This document shows positions 1 through 8,260 of a stretch of DNA of 34,829 nt, one piece after another (position 1 is the stretch's first letter; the number at the start of each line of letters is the position of its first letter). The stretch comes from Bacillota bacterium. GTDB taxonomy: Bacteria; Bacillota; Clostridia; Oscillospirales; Oscillospiraceae. Both the position numbers and the translations under genes were made by a program. Location of the stretch: the NCBI GenBank assembly GCA_021200975.1, contig JAJQFT010000038.1, positions 12,469-47,297 on the forward strand, in the 5' to 3' direction. A model generated the notes under the pieces. The model was not told where the DNA came from, made no database searches, and was given only the letters and a program-made list of their open reading frames with translations.

Positions 1-1021
1 CGCGGCAACCGCCTGCACCGAGCCGGTGACCATTCTGGGCGCGCAGGCCGGTTGGCTCAACAAGCAGGGTGTTTTCCCCCGCCTCCGCGCGGCCGCCGAG
101 GGCGGCGAGCAGGGCGGTCACCGCCGCGACCCGGTCGCTCTCCTTGAGCCGCAGGCGGCGAATATCGGTAAATTCCGCGCCATGGCAGACGGCGGCGGTG
201 ACGGCGAGAATCGGCACCAAATCGGGAATATCCCGCGCCGAAATGCGCGCATTGCCCGCGCGCAGCCGGGGCAGCAGCGCGGCAACCGCGCGATCGCCCT
301 GCGCGGAATCCTCCCGCAGCCCCGTGACCTCCACGCGCGAGCCGAGCGCGGCGGCAGCGAGGAAGAAGGCGGCGTTGCTCCAATCGCCCTCCACCGCGAG
401 CCGCTCCGGCACGGGGCGGGAGAAGATGTCGATCGCCTCGCGCGTCATGGCGATATAGGGCGCGGACTCGACCGTGCCGGTGACCTCCACACTGGAATTG
501 CCCAAAATCCTCGCGGCAAACAGCAAGCCGGATACAAACTGGCTCGAAACGCTGCCGTCAATTTTGTATTTCCCCGCGCGCAGCTGCCCGGTGCAGCGAA
601 CGGTATCGGGCGTGGGGCGGCTGAGCGTGAGCCCCATGCGCGTGAGCTCCTCCCACAGGGGGCTGAGCGGCCGCTGCGGCAGCCGACCCTCCATGCAGAA
701 GCAGGCATCGACGCCGAGCGCGCCCGCCACGGGGAGCAGGAAGCGCAGGGTCGAGCCGCTTTCGCCAACCTCCAGCCGCGCCGTGCGCGGCGGGCGATCG
801 ATGGGCGTCACCGCGAAGCCCTCCGGCGTTTCGGTAATGCGCGCGCCAAGCGCATTCAGGCAGCGGGCGGTGGCCTCCATGTCGCGGCTTCTGCGCGGGC
901 ACAGGAGCGTCACGCGCTGCGTGCCGAGCGCGGCGCAAATCAGCAGCCGGTGCGCCTGCGACTTAGCGGGAATCGCGGCGACCGTGCCCGCAATCCTTTG
1001 CGGAAAAATGGTAAGATTCAT
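1..1021 (-). CDS. aroA: 3-phosphoshikimate 1-carboxyvinyltransferase (EPSP synthase), C-terminus cut by window edge
   Basis: This gene is not in the ORF track because it runs off the left edge; about 340 codons are present. Translating the minus strand from the ATG at 1021 gives MNLTIFPQRIAGTV. It contains two family motifs: GESGSTLRFL near residue 90, in the phosphoenolpyruvate/shikimate-3-phosphate site, and LKESDRVAAV in the second half. The enzyme condenses shikimate-3-phosphate with PEP, the step before chorismate synthase. A GGAGG sits about 7 nt before the start. The gene follows aroB by 14 nt and so belongs to the aroF-tyrA-aroB-aroA operon. The family usually has about 430 residues, so roughly the last 90 are outside the window. 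The large plus-strand ORF at 26..1744 is a shadow of this gene and aroB. Confidence 0.93.
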   Translation of the reverse strand, partial: MNLTIFPQRIAGTVAAIPAKSQAHRLLICAALGTQRVTLLCPRRSRDMEATARCLNALGARITETPEGFAVTPIDRPPRTARLEVGESGSTLRFLLPVAGALGVDACFCMEGRLPQRPLSPLWEELTRMGLTLSRPTPDTVRCTGQLRAGKYKIDGSVSSQFVSGLLFAARILGNSSVEVTGTVESAPYIAMTREAIDIFSRPVPERLAVEGDWSNAAFFLAAAALGSRVEVTGLREDSAQGDRAVAALLPRLRAGNARISARDIPDLVPILAVTAAVCHGAEFTDIRRLRLKESDRVAAVTALLAALGGRAEAGENTLLVEPTGLRAQNGHRLGAGGCR

Positions 1022-1035
1022 GCCCGCCTCCACAT

Positions 1036-2094
1036 TCAGCCGTGCAAAGCGAGGCGCAGCAGCGGCAGCAGCCCGTCCACGGGGGTCGGCACAATGTCGC
1101 AGCGTCCAATCTCGCGCGGGACGATCAGGCTCACCATGCCGCCGCGCCGCTTCTTATCGGACAGGGCAGCCTCGGCGAGCGCGCTCGCCGGGAAGGGGCA
1201 GGCCGTAGAAAAACCGAATTGCTCCAAAAGGTTCTTTGTTTTTTGGAAAACCGAGGCGTCACACCAATTTTTGGCGGCAGAAATTTCGCAAATCAGCGCC
1301 ATGCCAATCGCGACGGCGCAGCCGTGCGAGATGGCGAAGCCGCTGCGCGCCTCCACGCCGTGCCCCAGCGTGTGGCCGAGATTGAGCTTCATGCGCTCGC
1401 CGCGGTCGAATTCATCCGCCTGCACCGCACGCCGCTTCCACTCGACACAGCGGGCAATGACCTCCTCGCGCGGGAAATCCAGCCCTGTCTGCTCAAGCAG
1501 CGCGAAAAGCGGCGCATCGTACAGCAGGGCATACTTGATGATTTCCGCGCAGCCATCGCGGAAAACGGCGGGCGGCAGGGTGGCCAGCGCGTCGCAATCG
1601 GCTATCACGAGGCTCGGCTGCCAGAACGCGCCCGCGAGATTCTTCCCGGCGGGCAGGTCGATGGCGGTCTTGCCGCCCACGCTCGAATCCACGGCGGCGA
1701 GCACCGTGGTCGCCAGCTGCACATATTCCACGCCGCGCAGGTAGGTCGCGGCGGCAAAGCCGCAAACGTCGCCGACGACGCCGCCGCCAAGTGCGACAAG
1801 CAAATCCGCGCGCGTGAGGCGGTTCTCGGCAAGGAAATTCAGCAGTGTAAGATAGGTTTCGCCGGTTTTGCTTGCCTCCCCGGCAGGAAAAACGAAGAAA
1901 ACCGGGTTAAAACCGGCGCTTTTCAGGCTATTTACCAGCTTTTCGCCATAAATCGGCCAAACGTTGCTGTCGCTCACAATCGCCGCGCGGCAGGGGCTGT
2001 GCGCCAGCGCGATCGCCTCCCCGGCGCGTGCAAGCAGACCGGAGCCGACCTGCACGCGGTAGGCGCGGGATGCCTCGACACAAATTTCTCTCAT
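1036..2094 (-). CDS. aroB: 3-dehydroquinate synthase
   Basis: AroB converts DAHP to 3-dehydroquinate, the second step of the shikimate pathway, using NAD and a divalent metal. The 352-residue product has the usual length. Family motifs visible are GGGVVGDVCGFAAATYLRG (NAD/phosphate binding, about residues 103-121), VDSSVGGKTAID, the metal-site region GCAEIIKYALL and NLGHTLGHGVEA with its metal-binding histidine. The start ATG at 2094 overlaps the tyrA stop in an ATGA arrangement, which suggests translational coupling. The gene is third in the operon behind the attenuator described at 3936-4137. I see nothing unusual in the protein itself. Confidence 0.96.
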   Translation of the reverse strand: MREICVEASRAYRVQVGSGLLARAGEAIALAHSPCRAAIVSDSNVWPIYGEKLVNSLKSAGFNPVFFVFPAGEASKTGETYLTLLNFLAENRLTRADLLVALGGGVVGDVCGFAAATYLRGVEYVQLATTVLAAVDSSVGGKTAIDLPAGKNLAGAFWQPSLVIADCDALATLPPAVFRDGCAEIIKYALLYDAPLFALLEQTGLDFPREEVIARCVEWKRRAVQADEFDRGERMKLNLGHTLGHGVEARSGFAISHGCAVAIGMALICEISAAKNWCDASVFQKTKNLLEQFGFSTACPFPASALAEAALSDKKRRGGMVSLIVPREIGRCDIVPTPVDGLLPLLRLALHG

Positions 2095-2921
2095 CCGTCT
2101 ACCTCCTCCTTGCGCTTTTTGCCCTCCTCCAGCAGCGCGGTCAGCGCCCCGGCATCGCCGCAGCGCAGGGCAAGCCGGTACTTTTCCAGATTTTCTATAT
2201 AGGTATCCAGCTCAAAAAGCAGATTTTCCCGGTTATTCAGGAACAATTCTGCCCACATAGGGGCATTGAGCCACGCGACGCGGGTCAGATCGCGGTAGCT
2301 ACCGGCCGAGAAGCCGTCGTGCGCGCGGGCGGTGGGGGACTTGATGAAGGCATTGCTCAGGATGTGCGGCATCTGCGAGGTGAAGGCGATGCGCGCGTCG
2401 TGCTGCTCGGCGGTGCACACGGAGAAGGATCCGAAGCCGCAGGGGGCGAAGGCGTCCTTGCAGCGCTGCAGGAGGAAAATATCGTCGAAAACCGGCGGCA
2501 CAAGCACCATCGGCGTGCCGTGGAAGAGATTCGCGCGGCTGTACTTATAGCCCGAGTAGTGCGAGCCGGCCATCGGGTGGCCGCCGACAAAGGTGAAGCC
2601 GTAGCGCGCCGCAATCGGGAACGCGGCCTCGCAGACCTCGCGCTTGACACCGCACAGGTCTACCACCAGCGCATCGCGCGCCAGCGCCGGCGCATGCGCG
2701 CGCAGAAAATCCACGCACGCCGCCGGATAGACCGCCAGCAGGAGCAGGCTGCACCCGCCGATCGTTTCGTCCGACAGCACGCCCTGCACCACGCCCGAGA
2801 GCTGGGCAAATTCAAGAATGCTCTCGTCGGTATCCGCGGCGAAAACGCGGTGCCCCGCCTGCGAATAGGCGCGCGCCATCGAGCCGCCAATCAGCCCCAG
2901 CCCGAGAATGCCGACATTCAC
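2091..2921 (-). CDS. tyrA: prephenate dehydrogenase
   Basis: TyrA oxidatively decarboxylates prephenate to 4-hydroxyphenylpyruvate on the tyrosine branch. The N-terminus VNVGILGLGLIGGSMA is a Rossmann nucleotide-binding motif. The middle contains GGHPMAGSHYSGY and the C-terminal half has SPTARAHDGFSAGSYRDLTR, both typical of the family. The ORF track starts upstream at 3002 inside aroF. I prefer the GTG at 2921, which places the Rossmann strand at the very N-terminus and overlaps the aroF stop as GTGA, giving 276 residues. There is no fused chorismate mutase and no C-terminal ACT domain at this length, so feedback by tyrosine through an ACT domain is not expected. Its place directly behind aroF fits the Phe/Tyr-sensing leader upstream. 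Confidence 0.93.
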   Translation of the reverse strand: MNVGILGLGLIGGSMARAYSQAGHRVFAADTDESILEFAQLSGVVQGVLSDETIGGCSLLLLAVYPAACVDFLRAHAPALARDALVVDLCGVKREVCEAAFPIAARYGFTFVGGHPMAGSHYSGYKYSRANLFHGTPMVLVPPVFDDIFLLQRCKDAFAPCGFGSFSVCTAEQHDARIAFTSQMPHILSNAFIKSPTARAHDGFSAGSYRDLTRVAWLNAPMWAELFLNNRENLLFELDTYIENLEKYRLALRCGDAGALTALLEEGKKRKEEVDG

Positions 2922-3919
2922 CGCACGGCCTCCCGGATTTTGTGCACGCGGCGGCTGACCGTGTCGAACTGCGCAGGGGTGAGGCTCTGCGCGCCGTCGC
3001 ACAGCGCCTTGGCGGGATTGTTATGCACCTCGATCATGATGCCGTCCGCCCCGCAGGCCACGGCGGCGCAGGCCATCGACGGCACGAGCGCGGATTTGCC
3101 GGTCGCGTGGCTGGGGTCGACCACAACGGGCAGGTGCGTCATCTCGTGCAGCTGCGACACGGCGGAGAGGTCGAGAGTGTTGCGCGTGGCGGTTTCAAAG
3201 GTGCGGATGCCGCGCTCGCAGAGAATCACGTTCTCGTTGCCTTCGCTCATAATATACTCTGCGCTCATCAGCAGCTCCTGCAGGGAGTTGGCAAGCCCGC
3301 GCTTGAGGAGGATGGGCTTGTTGGTTCTGCCGATTTCCTTCAGCAGGTCAAAATTCTGCATATTCCGCGCACCGATCTGAATCACGTCCACGTCCGCGAA
3401 CAGGTCGAGGTGGTTGATGTTCATCAGCTCGGTGACGATGGGCATCCCCGTCGCCTCCTTGGCCTTCAGCAGCAGCTTCAGCCCATCCGCGCCCAGCCCC
3501 TGAAAGGCGTAGGGCGAGGTTCGGGGCTTGAAAGCGCCGCCGCGCAAAATGTCGGCGCCGGATTCCTTCACCGCTTGGGCGACGCCGATGATTTGCTCCT
3601 CGGTTTCAATCGAGCAGGGGCCGGCGATCATCGCGAAGTAGCCGCCGCCGATGCGCACGCCGCCGCAGTCGATGATGCTGTCGCGCGGGTGGAACTTGCG
3701 GTTGGCCTGCTTATACGGCTCGGAAACGCGCTGCACCCGCTCGACAATATCGAGCGAGCCGAGCAGCTCCATATCCACGCGGCTGGTGTCGCCAATCAGG
3801 CTCATCACCGTCACGTCCTGCCCCTCGCTCAGATGCACCTTCAGGTTCATCCTTTGCAGCCACTGGGAAAGGTGGGAAATTTGTTCTTCGGTTGCACCGG
3901 GCTTCAAAATTGCAATCAT
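2918..3919 (-). CDS. aroF: 3-deoxy-7-phosphoheptulonate synthase (DAHP synthase) with N-terminal regulatory domain
   Basis: This enzyme joins PEP and erythrose-4-phosphate, the committed step of aromatic biosynthesis. The product is 333 residues. Residues 1-70 (MIAILKPGATEEQISHL onward) match the ferredoxin-like regulatory domain of Thermotoga-type DAHP synthases, which in studied members mediates inhibition by Tyr or Phe. The catalytic barrel follows with AGPCSIETEEQ, RGGAFKPRTSPYAFQG, LCERGIRTFE and VVDPSHATGK. The track start at 3973 lies inside the attenuator hairpin; the ATG at 3919 is preceded by AGGAGAG and is the better start. The gene is first in the operon, about 180 nt below the predicted transcription start. 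The leader between the two holds the attenuator. Confidence 0.95.
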   Translation of the reverse strand: MIAILKPGATEEQISHLSQWLQRMNLKVHLSEGQDVTVMSLIGDTSRVDMELLGSLDIVERVQRVSEPYKQANRKFHPRDSIIDCGGVRIGGGYFAMIAGPCSIETEEQIIGVAQAVKESGADILRGGAFKPRTSPYAFQGLGADGLKLLLKAKEATGMPIVTELMNINHLDLFADVDVIQIGARNMQNFDLLKEIGRTNKPILLKRGLANSLQELLMSAEYIMSEGNENVILCERGIRTFETATRNTLDLSAVSQLHEMTHLPVVVDPSHATGKSALVPSMACAAVACGADGIMIEVHNNPAKALCDGAQSLTPAQFDTVSRRVHKIREAVR

Positions 3920-3935
3920 TGCTTTTCTCTCCTGC

Positions 3936-3968
3936 AAAAAAATACTGCACAGTGTCGGTACTGTGCAG
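3936..3968 (-). terminator. Attenuator terminator upstream of aroF
   Basis: In the minus-strand transcript, CTGCACAG (3968-3961) pairs with CTGTGCAG (3952-3945). One more A-T pair closes a 9-bp perfect stem with a 6-nt loop. TA and then seven T (3942-3936) follow directly, which is the form of an intrinsic terminator. It ends only about 17 nt before the aroF ATG, so termination here would block the whole aro operon. It lies downstream of a Phe/Tyr-rich leader peptide and competes with an upstream antiterminator arm. Confidence 0.85.
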
Positions 3969-4014
3969 CGCATGGATTTTCAAATTCGCTTCCGATTGGG
4001 GGCAGCACAAACCG
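3956..4014 (-). promoter_or_regulatory. Predicted antiterminator helix of the aro leader
   Basis: The leader RNA segment CGGTTTGTGCTGC (4014-4002) can pair with GCTGCACAGTACCG (3969-3956). The pairing is CGGT with ACCG, TGTGC with GCACA and GC with GC, with a small internal loop and one T-T mismatch. The second segment contains the 5' arm of the terminator, so the two structures exclude each other. The first segment begins 7 nt after the leader-peptide stop codon, where a terminating ribosome would cover it. I paired this by eye; no folding energy was computed. Confidence 0.75.
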
Positions 4015-4021
4015 CTATTCC

Positions 4022-4078
4022 TTATTTTGCAAAGAAAAAGGAATAGTAGTAAAAGCAAAAGGAAACCGCGTATGCCAT
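4022..4078 (-). CDS. Phe/Tyr-rich leader peptide (attenuation leader), 18 residues
   Basis: The minus strand encodes MAYAVSFCFYYYSFFFAK followed by TAA. Nine of 18 residues are aromatic: five Phe and four Tyr, including the runs YYY and FFF, with no Trp. A GGAGG (4091-4087) sits 8 nt before the ATG, and a promoter lies just upstream. The peptide is too short for the ORF track. Its residue content matches the end products of the operon below it (aroF, tyrA, aroB, aroA). This is the logic of ribosome-mediated attenuation leaders such as the E. coli pheA leader. I infer that ribosomes stall on the Phe/Tyr codons when charged tRNA-Phe or tRNA-Tyr is short, which would favour the antiterminator. 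Confidence 0.85.
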   Translation of the reverse strand: MAYAVSFCFYYYSFFFAK

Positions 4079-4108
4079 GAAATTGGCCTCCGAATCGGGA
4101 TTTTCTCT

Positions 4109-4137
4109 ATGATACCATGCCTGCGCGAAAAAAGCAA
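4109..4137 (-). promoter_or_regulatory. Promoter of the aro operon (minus strand)
   Basis: On the minus strand TTGCTT (4137-4132) and TATCAT (4114-4109) are separated by 17 bp, with TGG directly before the -10 (extended -10). The predicted start near 4102 gives a leader of about 180 nt that includes the leader peptide and attenuator. The -35 is imperfect. Confidence 0.65.
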
Positions 4138-4503
4138 GAGGAAAAATGCACTTTTTGAAAAAAAGATGGCGCGTTTACATAAGGGCGTCGGATTTTCTTA
4201 TGGAAACCCGGCGTGCGCGCGGAGTTATCCACATTCTCCACAGCTTTTTCCACAGCCCGGGCGGCTCAAAATCTGAAAAAATCGGAAATTTTCCCCGATT
4301 TCGCCGCGCCCGCCGCATTCGCGAAAAATCTCCCTGCGCAACGCATTTCGTTACCATAACAACCGATTTTGCGCTTCCTTGCGCCGCCGCAGCGCAGCGC
4401 GCGGCGTATTTTTGCGCCATTGCGGGCATCCTATACGCGCCGGGAAATCCGAGAATTTGAACGGGTAGCCGAAAAAATTCAAAAATAATTTATATTCTAC
4501 CCC
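4138..4503. other. Intergenic region between divergent aro and hrcA operons
   Basis: No gene is seen here; the track ORFs 4146..4460 and 4175..4429 are unsupported shadows without a good ribosome site. The stretch holds three DnaA-box-like 9-mers (4225-4254). It also has the inverted repeat AAATCGG/CCGATTT (4279-4285 and 4295-4301) and a GC-rich hairpin CGCCGC/GCGGCG (4382-4387 and 4401-4406) followed by TATTTTT. An AT-rich segment at about 4467-4499 stands out in this high-G+C background and lies just upstream of the hrcA promoter. Confidence 0.5.
4225..4254 (+). promoter_or_regulatory. Three tandem DnaA-box-like 9-mers
   Basis: TTATCCACA (4225-4233) is an exact match to the DnaA box consensus. 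TTCTCCACA (4234-4242) abuts it, and TTTTCCACA (4246-4254) follows after GCT; each differs from the consensus at one position. All three have the same orientation within 30 bp. They lie between the divergent aro and hrcA promoters. They could bind DnaA for transcriptional control, titration or an origin-like role. No dnaA or dnaN gene is in the window. Confidence 0.55.
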
Positions 4504-4532
4504 TTGACATTTTTGGCACTCTATAGTATAGT
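4504..4532 (+). promoter_or_regulatory. Sigma-A-type promoter of the hrcA operon
   Basis: TTGACA (4504-4509), a 17-bp spacer and TATAGT (4527-4532). The start would fall near 4539, inside the CIRCE element, so HrcA bound there would block initiation. An AT-rich segment lies directly upstream. Confidence 0.85.
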
Positions 4533-4536
4533 TTGC

Positions 4537-4563
4537 TTAGCACTCAGAGAAATTGAGTGCTAA
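4537..4563. promoter_or_regulatory. CIRCE operator (HrcA binding site)
   Basis: TTAGCACTC-N9-GAGTGCTAA is a perfect match to the consensus CIRCE inverted repeat. It overlaps the predicted transcription start and precedes hrcA by 25 bp. HrcA, made by the first gene, would repress the operon until it is titrated away from its chaperone partner on heat shock. Confidence 0.97.
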
Positions 4564-4588
4564 GTTCAGAGACTGAGGAGGCTGCGGC

Positions 4589-5683
4589 ATGGAGCTGAGC
4601 GAACGAAAGAAGCAAATCCTGCGCTCCGTTGTGGAAATCTACATCTCCACCGCCGAGCCCGTGGGCAGCAAGGCGATCGCCCAGCTGCCGGACGTGGACT
4701 TCTCCTCGGCCACCATCCGCAACGAAATGGCCGAGCTGACGGCGATGGGCTACCTCGAGCAGCCGCACACCAGCGCCGGGCGCGTGCCCTCTGCTGCGGG
4801 CTACCGGCTGTACATCGACGAGCTGATGGCCTCCTACCGCCTGAGCCTCGACGAGGCGCACTCCATCAACACCGCAATCGACGAAAAGATGCAGCGCGTT
4901 GACCAGATGATGGAAAAGGTCGCGAAGCTGGTTTCGCAGGCGACCGACCTTCCCGCCATCAGCATGGCAAGCCGCAGCGCCGAGGTGACGGTGAGCCGCT
5001 ACGACCTCATCGCCGCGGGCGGCGGGAGCTTCATTCTCGTGGCGATGCTCAGCTCCGACGAGGTCGTGAACAAGCTCATCCGCCTGCCGCTGGACGTGGA
5101 GGAGAGCGACCTGAAGCTGCTCAGCGCCCTGCTCAACACCGCAATGGTTGACCTGCCGGCCGAGGGCTTCACCCCTGCGCTGCTCGAGCGCGTCACCCGC
5201 TCCGCCGGGAGCGCCGGCTCGCTCGTGCCGGTAATCGTGGAATTCGTGACCGGCGCGCTGCGCCGCCAGGGCACAACGAATCTGGCCATCTCCGGCCAGT
5301 CGCGGCTGCTGGGTCTGCCCGAATACCGCGACATCGACAAGGCACAGAAGATGCTCTCCACCCTCGAAACCGACGCGCTCAGCGACCTGCCCGCCATTTT
5401 GGAGAATTCCAACGGCACGAAGGTGCTGGTCGGGCCGGAAAACGTCGCACAAGAGCTGAAGGACACCTCCGTGGTCGTAACCAAGTTCGACATCGGCGAC
5501 GGGATGCAGGGCATGATCGGCGTGGTCGGGCCGACGCGCATGGACTACGCAAAAATCACCGCCAGGCTGACCTACTTCGCCGAGAATCTTTCCAAGCACT
5601 TCGCCCCGCCGCCCAAGGAGCTGCCGCAGAGCAAGCCCGGCGAGGGCGCCGAATCCACATCAAATCCACCGCAAGGAGGCTAA
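4589..5683 (+). CDS. hrcA: Heat-inducible transcription repressor HrcA
   Basis: HrcA is the CIRCE-binding repressor of heat-shock genes. The 364-residue product begins MELSERKKQILRSVVEIYI, the conserved winged-helix N-terminus, and includes the motif SSATIRNEMAELTAMGYLEQPHTSAGRVP (shown here as family context), which marks the DNA-binding domain at about residues 35-65. The rest is the GAF-like dimerisation and inserted domain. The ATG at 4589 has GAGGAGG 7 nt upstream. A hydrophilic tail after about residue 340 (PPKELPQSKPGEG) makes it slightly longer than usual. The gene is first in the operon, directly behind the perfect CIRCE element, so it should be autoregulated. Confidence 0.97.
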   Translation: MELSERKKQILRSVVEIYISTAEPVGSKAIAQLPDVDFSSATIRNEMAELTAMGYLEQPHTSAGRVPSAAGYRLYIDELMASYRLSLDEAHSINTAIDEKMQRVDQMMEKVAKLVSQATDLPAISMASRSAEVTVSRYDLIAAGGGSFILVAMLSSDEVVNKLIRLPLDVEESDLKLLSALLNTAMVDLPAEGFTPALLERVTRSAGSAGSLVPVIVEFVTGALRRQGTTNLAISGQSRLLGLPEYRDIDKAQKMLSTLETDALSDLPAILENSNGTKVLVGPENVAQELKDTSVVVTKFDIGDGMQGMIGVVGPTRMDYAKITARLTYFAENLSKHFAPPPKELPQSKPGEGAESTSNPPQGG

Positions 5684-5686
5684 ACC

Positions 5687-6283
5687 GTGGCTAAAGAAGC
5701 AAAAGAAGCCAAGCAGACCAAGGAATCCCAAGAAGCAAAAGAAACGAAGGAAGCAAAGGAAAAGCCGGCCGCCGAGAACGCCGCAGGCGAGCAGGCAGGC
5801 GAGGGTGCAGCCGAAGCCGCTGCCGAACCCGCCGCCGGCGAAGCGGCCGAGCCGAACCCCTTTGAGGAAAAATATCTCGCCGAGCACGACACCCGCCTGC
5901 GGCTCGCGGCCGAATTTGAAAACTACCGCAAGCGCACCGCCAAGGAAAAGGACGCGGCCTACAGCCACGGCAAGAGCGACGCGGTCGAAAAGATCCTGCC
6001 GGTATACGACAATCTCTACCGCGCCCTGCAGCAGCACACCGAGGACGCCGCCTTCAAAAAGGGCGTGGAGATGACCATGACAGAGCTGGTGAAGATCCTC
6101 ACCGCGCTGGGCGTGGAAATCTTCGGCGCGGTGGGCGACAGCTTCGACCCGAACCTGCACAACGCCGTGATGCACACCGAGGACGAATCCAAGGGTGAGG
6201 GCGAAATCGTACAGGTTTTCCAGCAGGGCTTCCGCCTTGGCGATAAAATCGTTCGCTTCGCGACCGTGCAGGTTGCGAATTGA
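5687..6283 (+). CDS. grpE: Nucleotide exchange factor GrpE
   Basis: GrpE releases ADP from DnaK. The start is a GTG at 5687, 3 nt after the hrcA stop, with AAGGAGG about 7 nt upstream. The product is 198 residues. Residues 1-60 are a low-complexity Lys/Glu/Ala region with KEAK-like repeats and no predicted fold. The dimerisation helix and head follow: RLAAEFENYRKRTAKE, then VEKILPVYDNLYRALQ, LGVEIF and FDPNLHNAVMHTED, all typical of GrpE. It lies between hrcA and dnaK as in most Firmicutes. Confidence 0.96.
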   Translation: MAKEAKEAKQTKESQEAKETKEAKEKPAAENAAGEQAGEGAAEAAAEPAAGEAAEPNPFEEKYLAEHDTRLRLAAEFENYRKRTAKEKDAAYSHGKSDAVEKILPVYDNLYRALQQHTEDAAFKKGVEMTMTELVKILTALGVEIFGAVGDSFDPNLHNAVMHTEDESKGEGEIVQVFQQGFRLGDKIVRFATVQVAN

Positions 6284-6358
6284 CAGCCCGCCCCGCGCCG
6301 GGACGGAATAGAAAATCATCTACTATATTATAAATAATCCATCAGGAGGAACTGCATT

Positions 6359-8170
<1,812 letters not shown>

Positions 8171-8212
8171 GAGAGGATCAGAATCATCCGCGCAATTCCA
8201 AAATCTCCATGA

Positions 8213-8232
8213 GGGGCGACCCATGTCGCCCC
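8213..8232 (+). promoter_or_regulatory. Intercistronic hairpin between dnaK and dnaJ
   Basis: GGGGCGAC, loop CCAT, GTCGCCCC forms a perfect 8-bp stem followed by TTATT. The tail is too short for a strong terminator. It may act as a partial terminator or as an mRNA processing or stability element that keeps dnaK expression above dnaJ. Confidence 0.6.
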
Positions 8233-8260
8233 TTATTGGCGCACAGGAAGTGGTGAAAAT

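Noticed and set aside
26-2202. Long plus-strand ORFs (572 and 386 residues) over aroA-aroB
   Set aside because: They mirror the true minus-strand aroA and aroB frames and have no family motifs.
4146-4460. Track ORFs in the aro-hrcA intergenic region
   Set aside because: No ribosome sites, no domains, and they run through DnaA-box-like and hairpin sequences.
6280-6330. Possible internal promoter before dnaK (TTGACA near 6280)
   Set aside because: No -10 hexamer at acceptable spacing.
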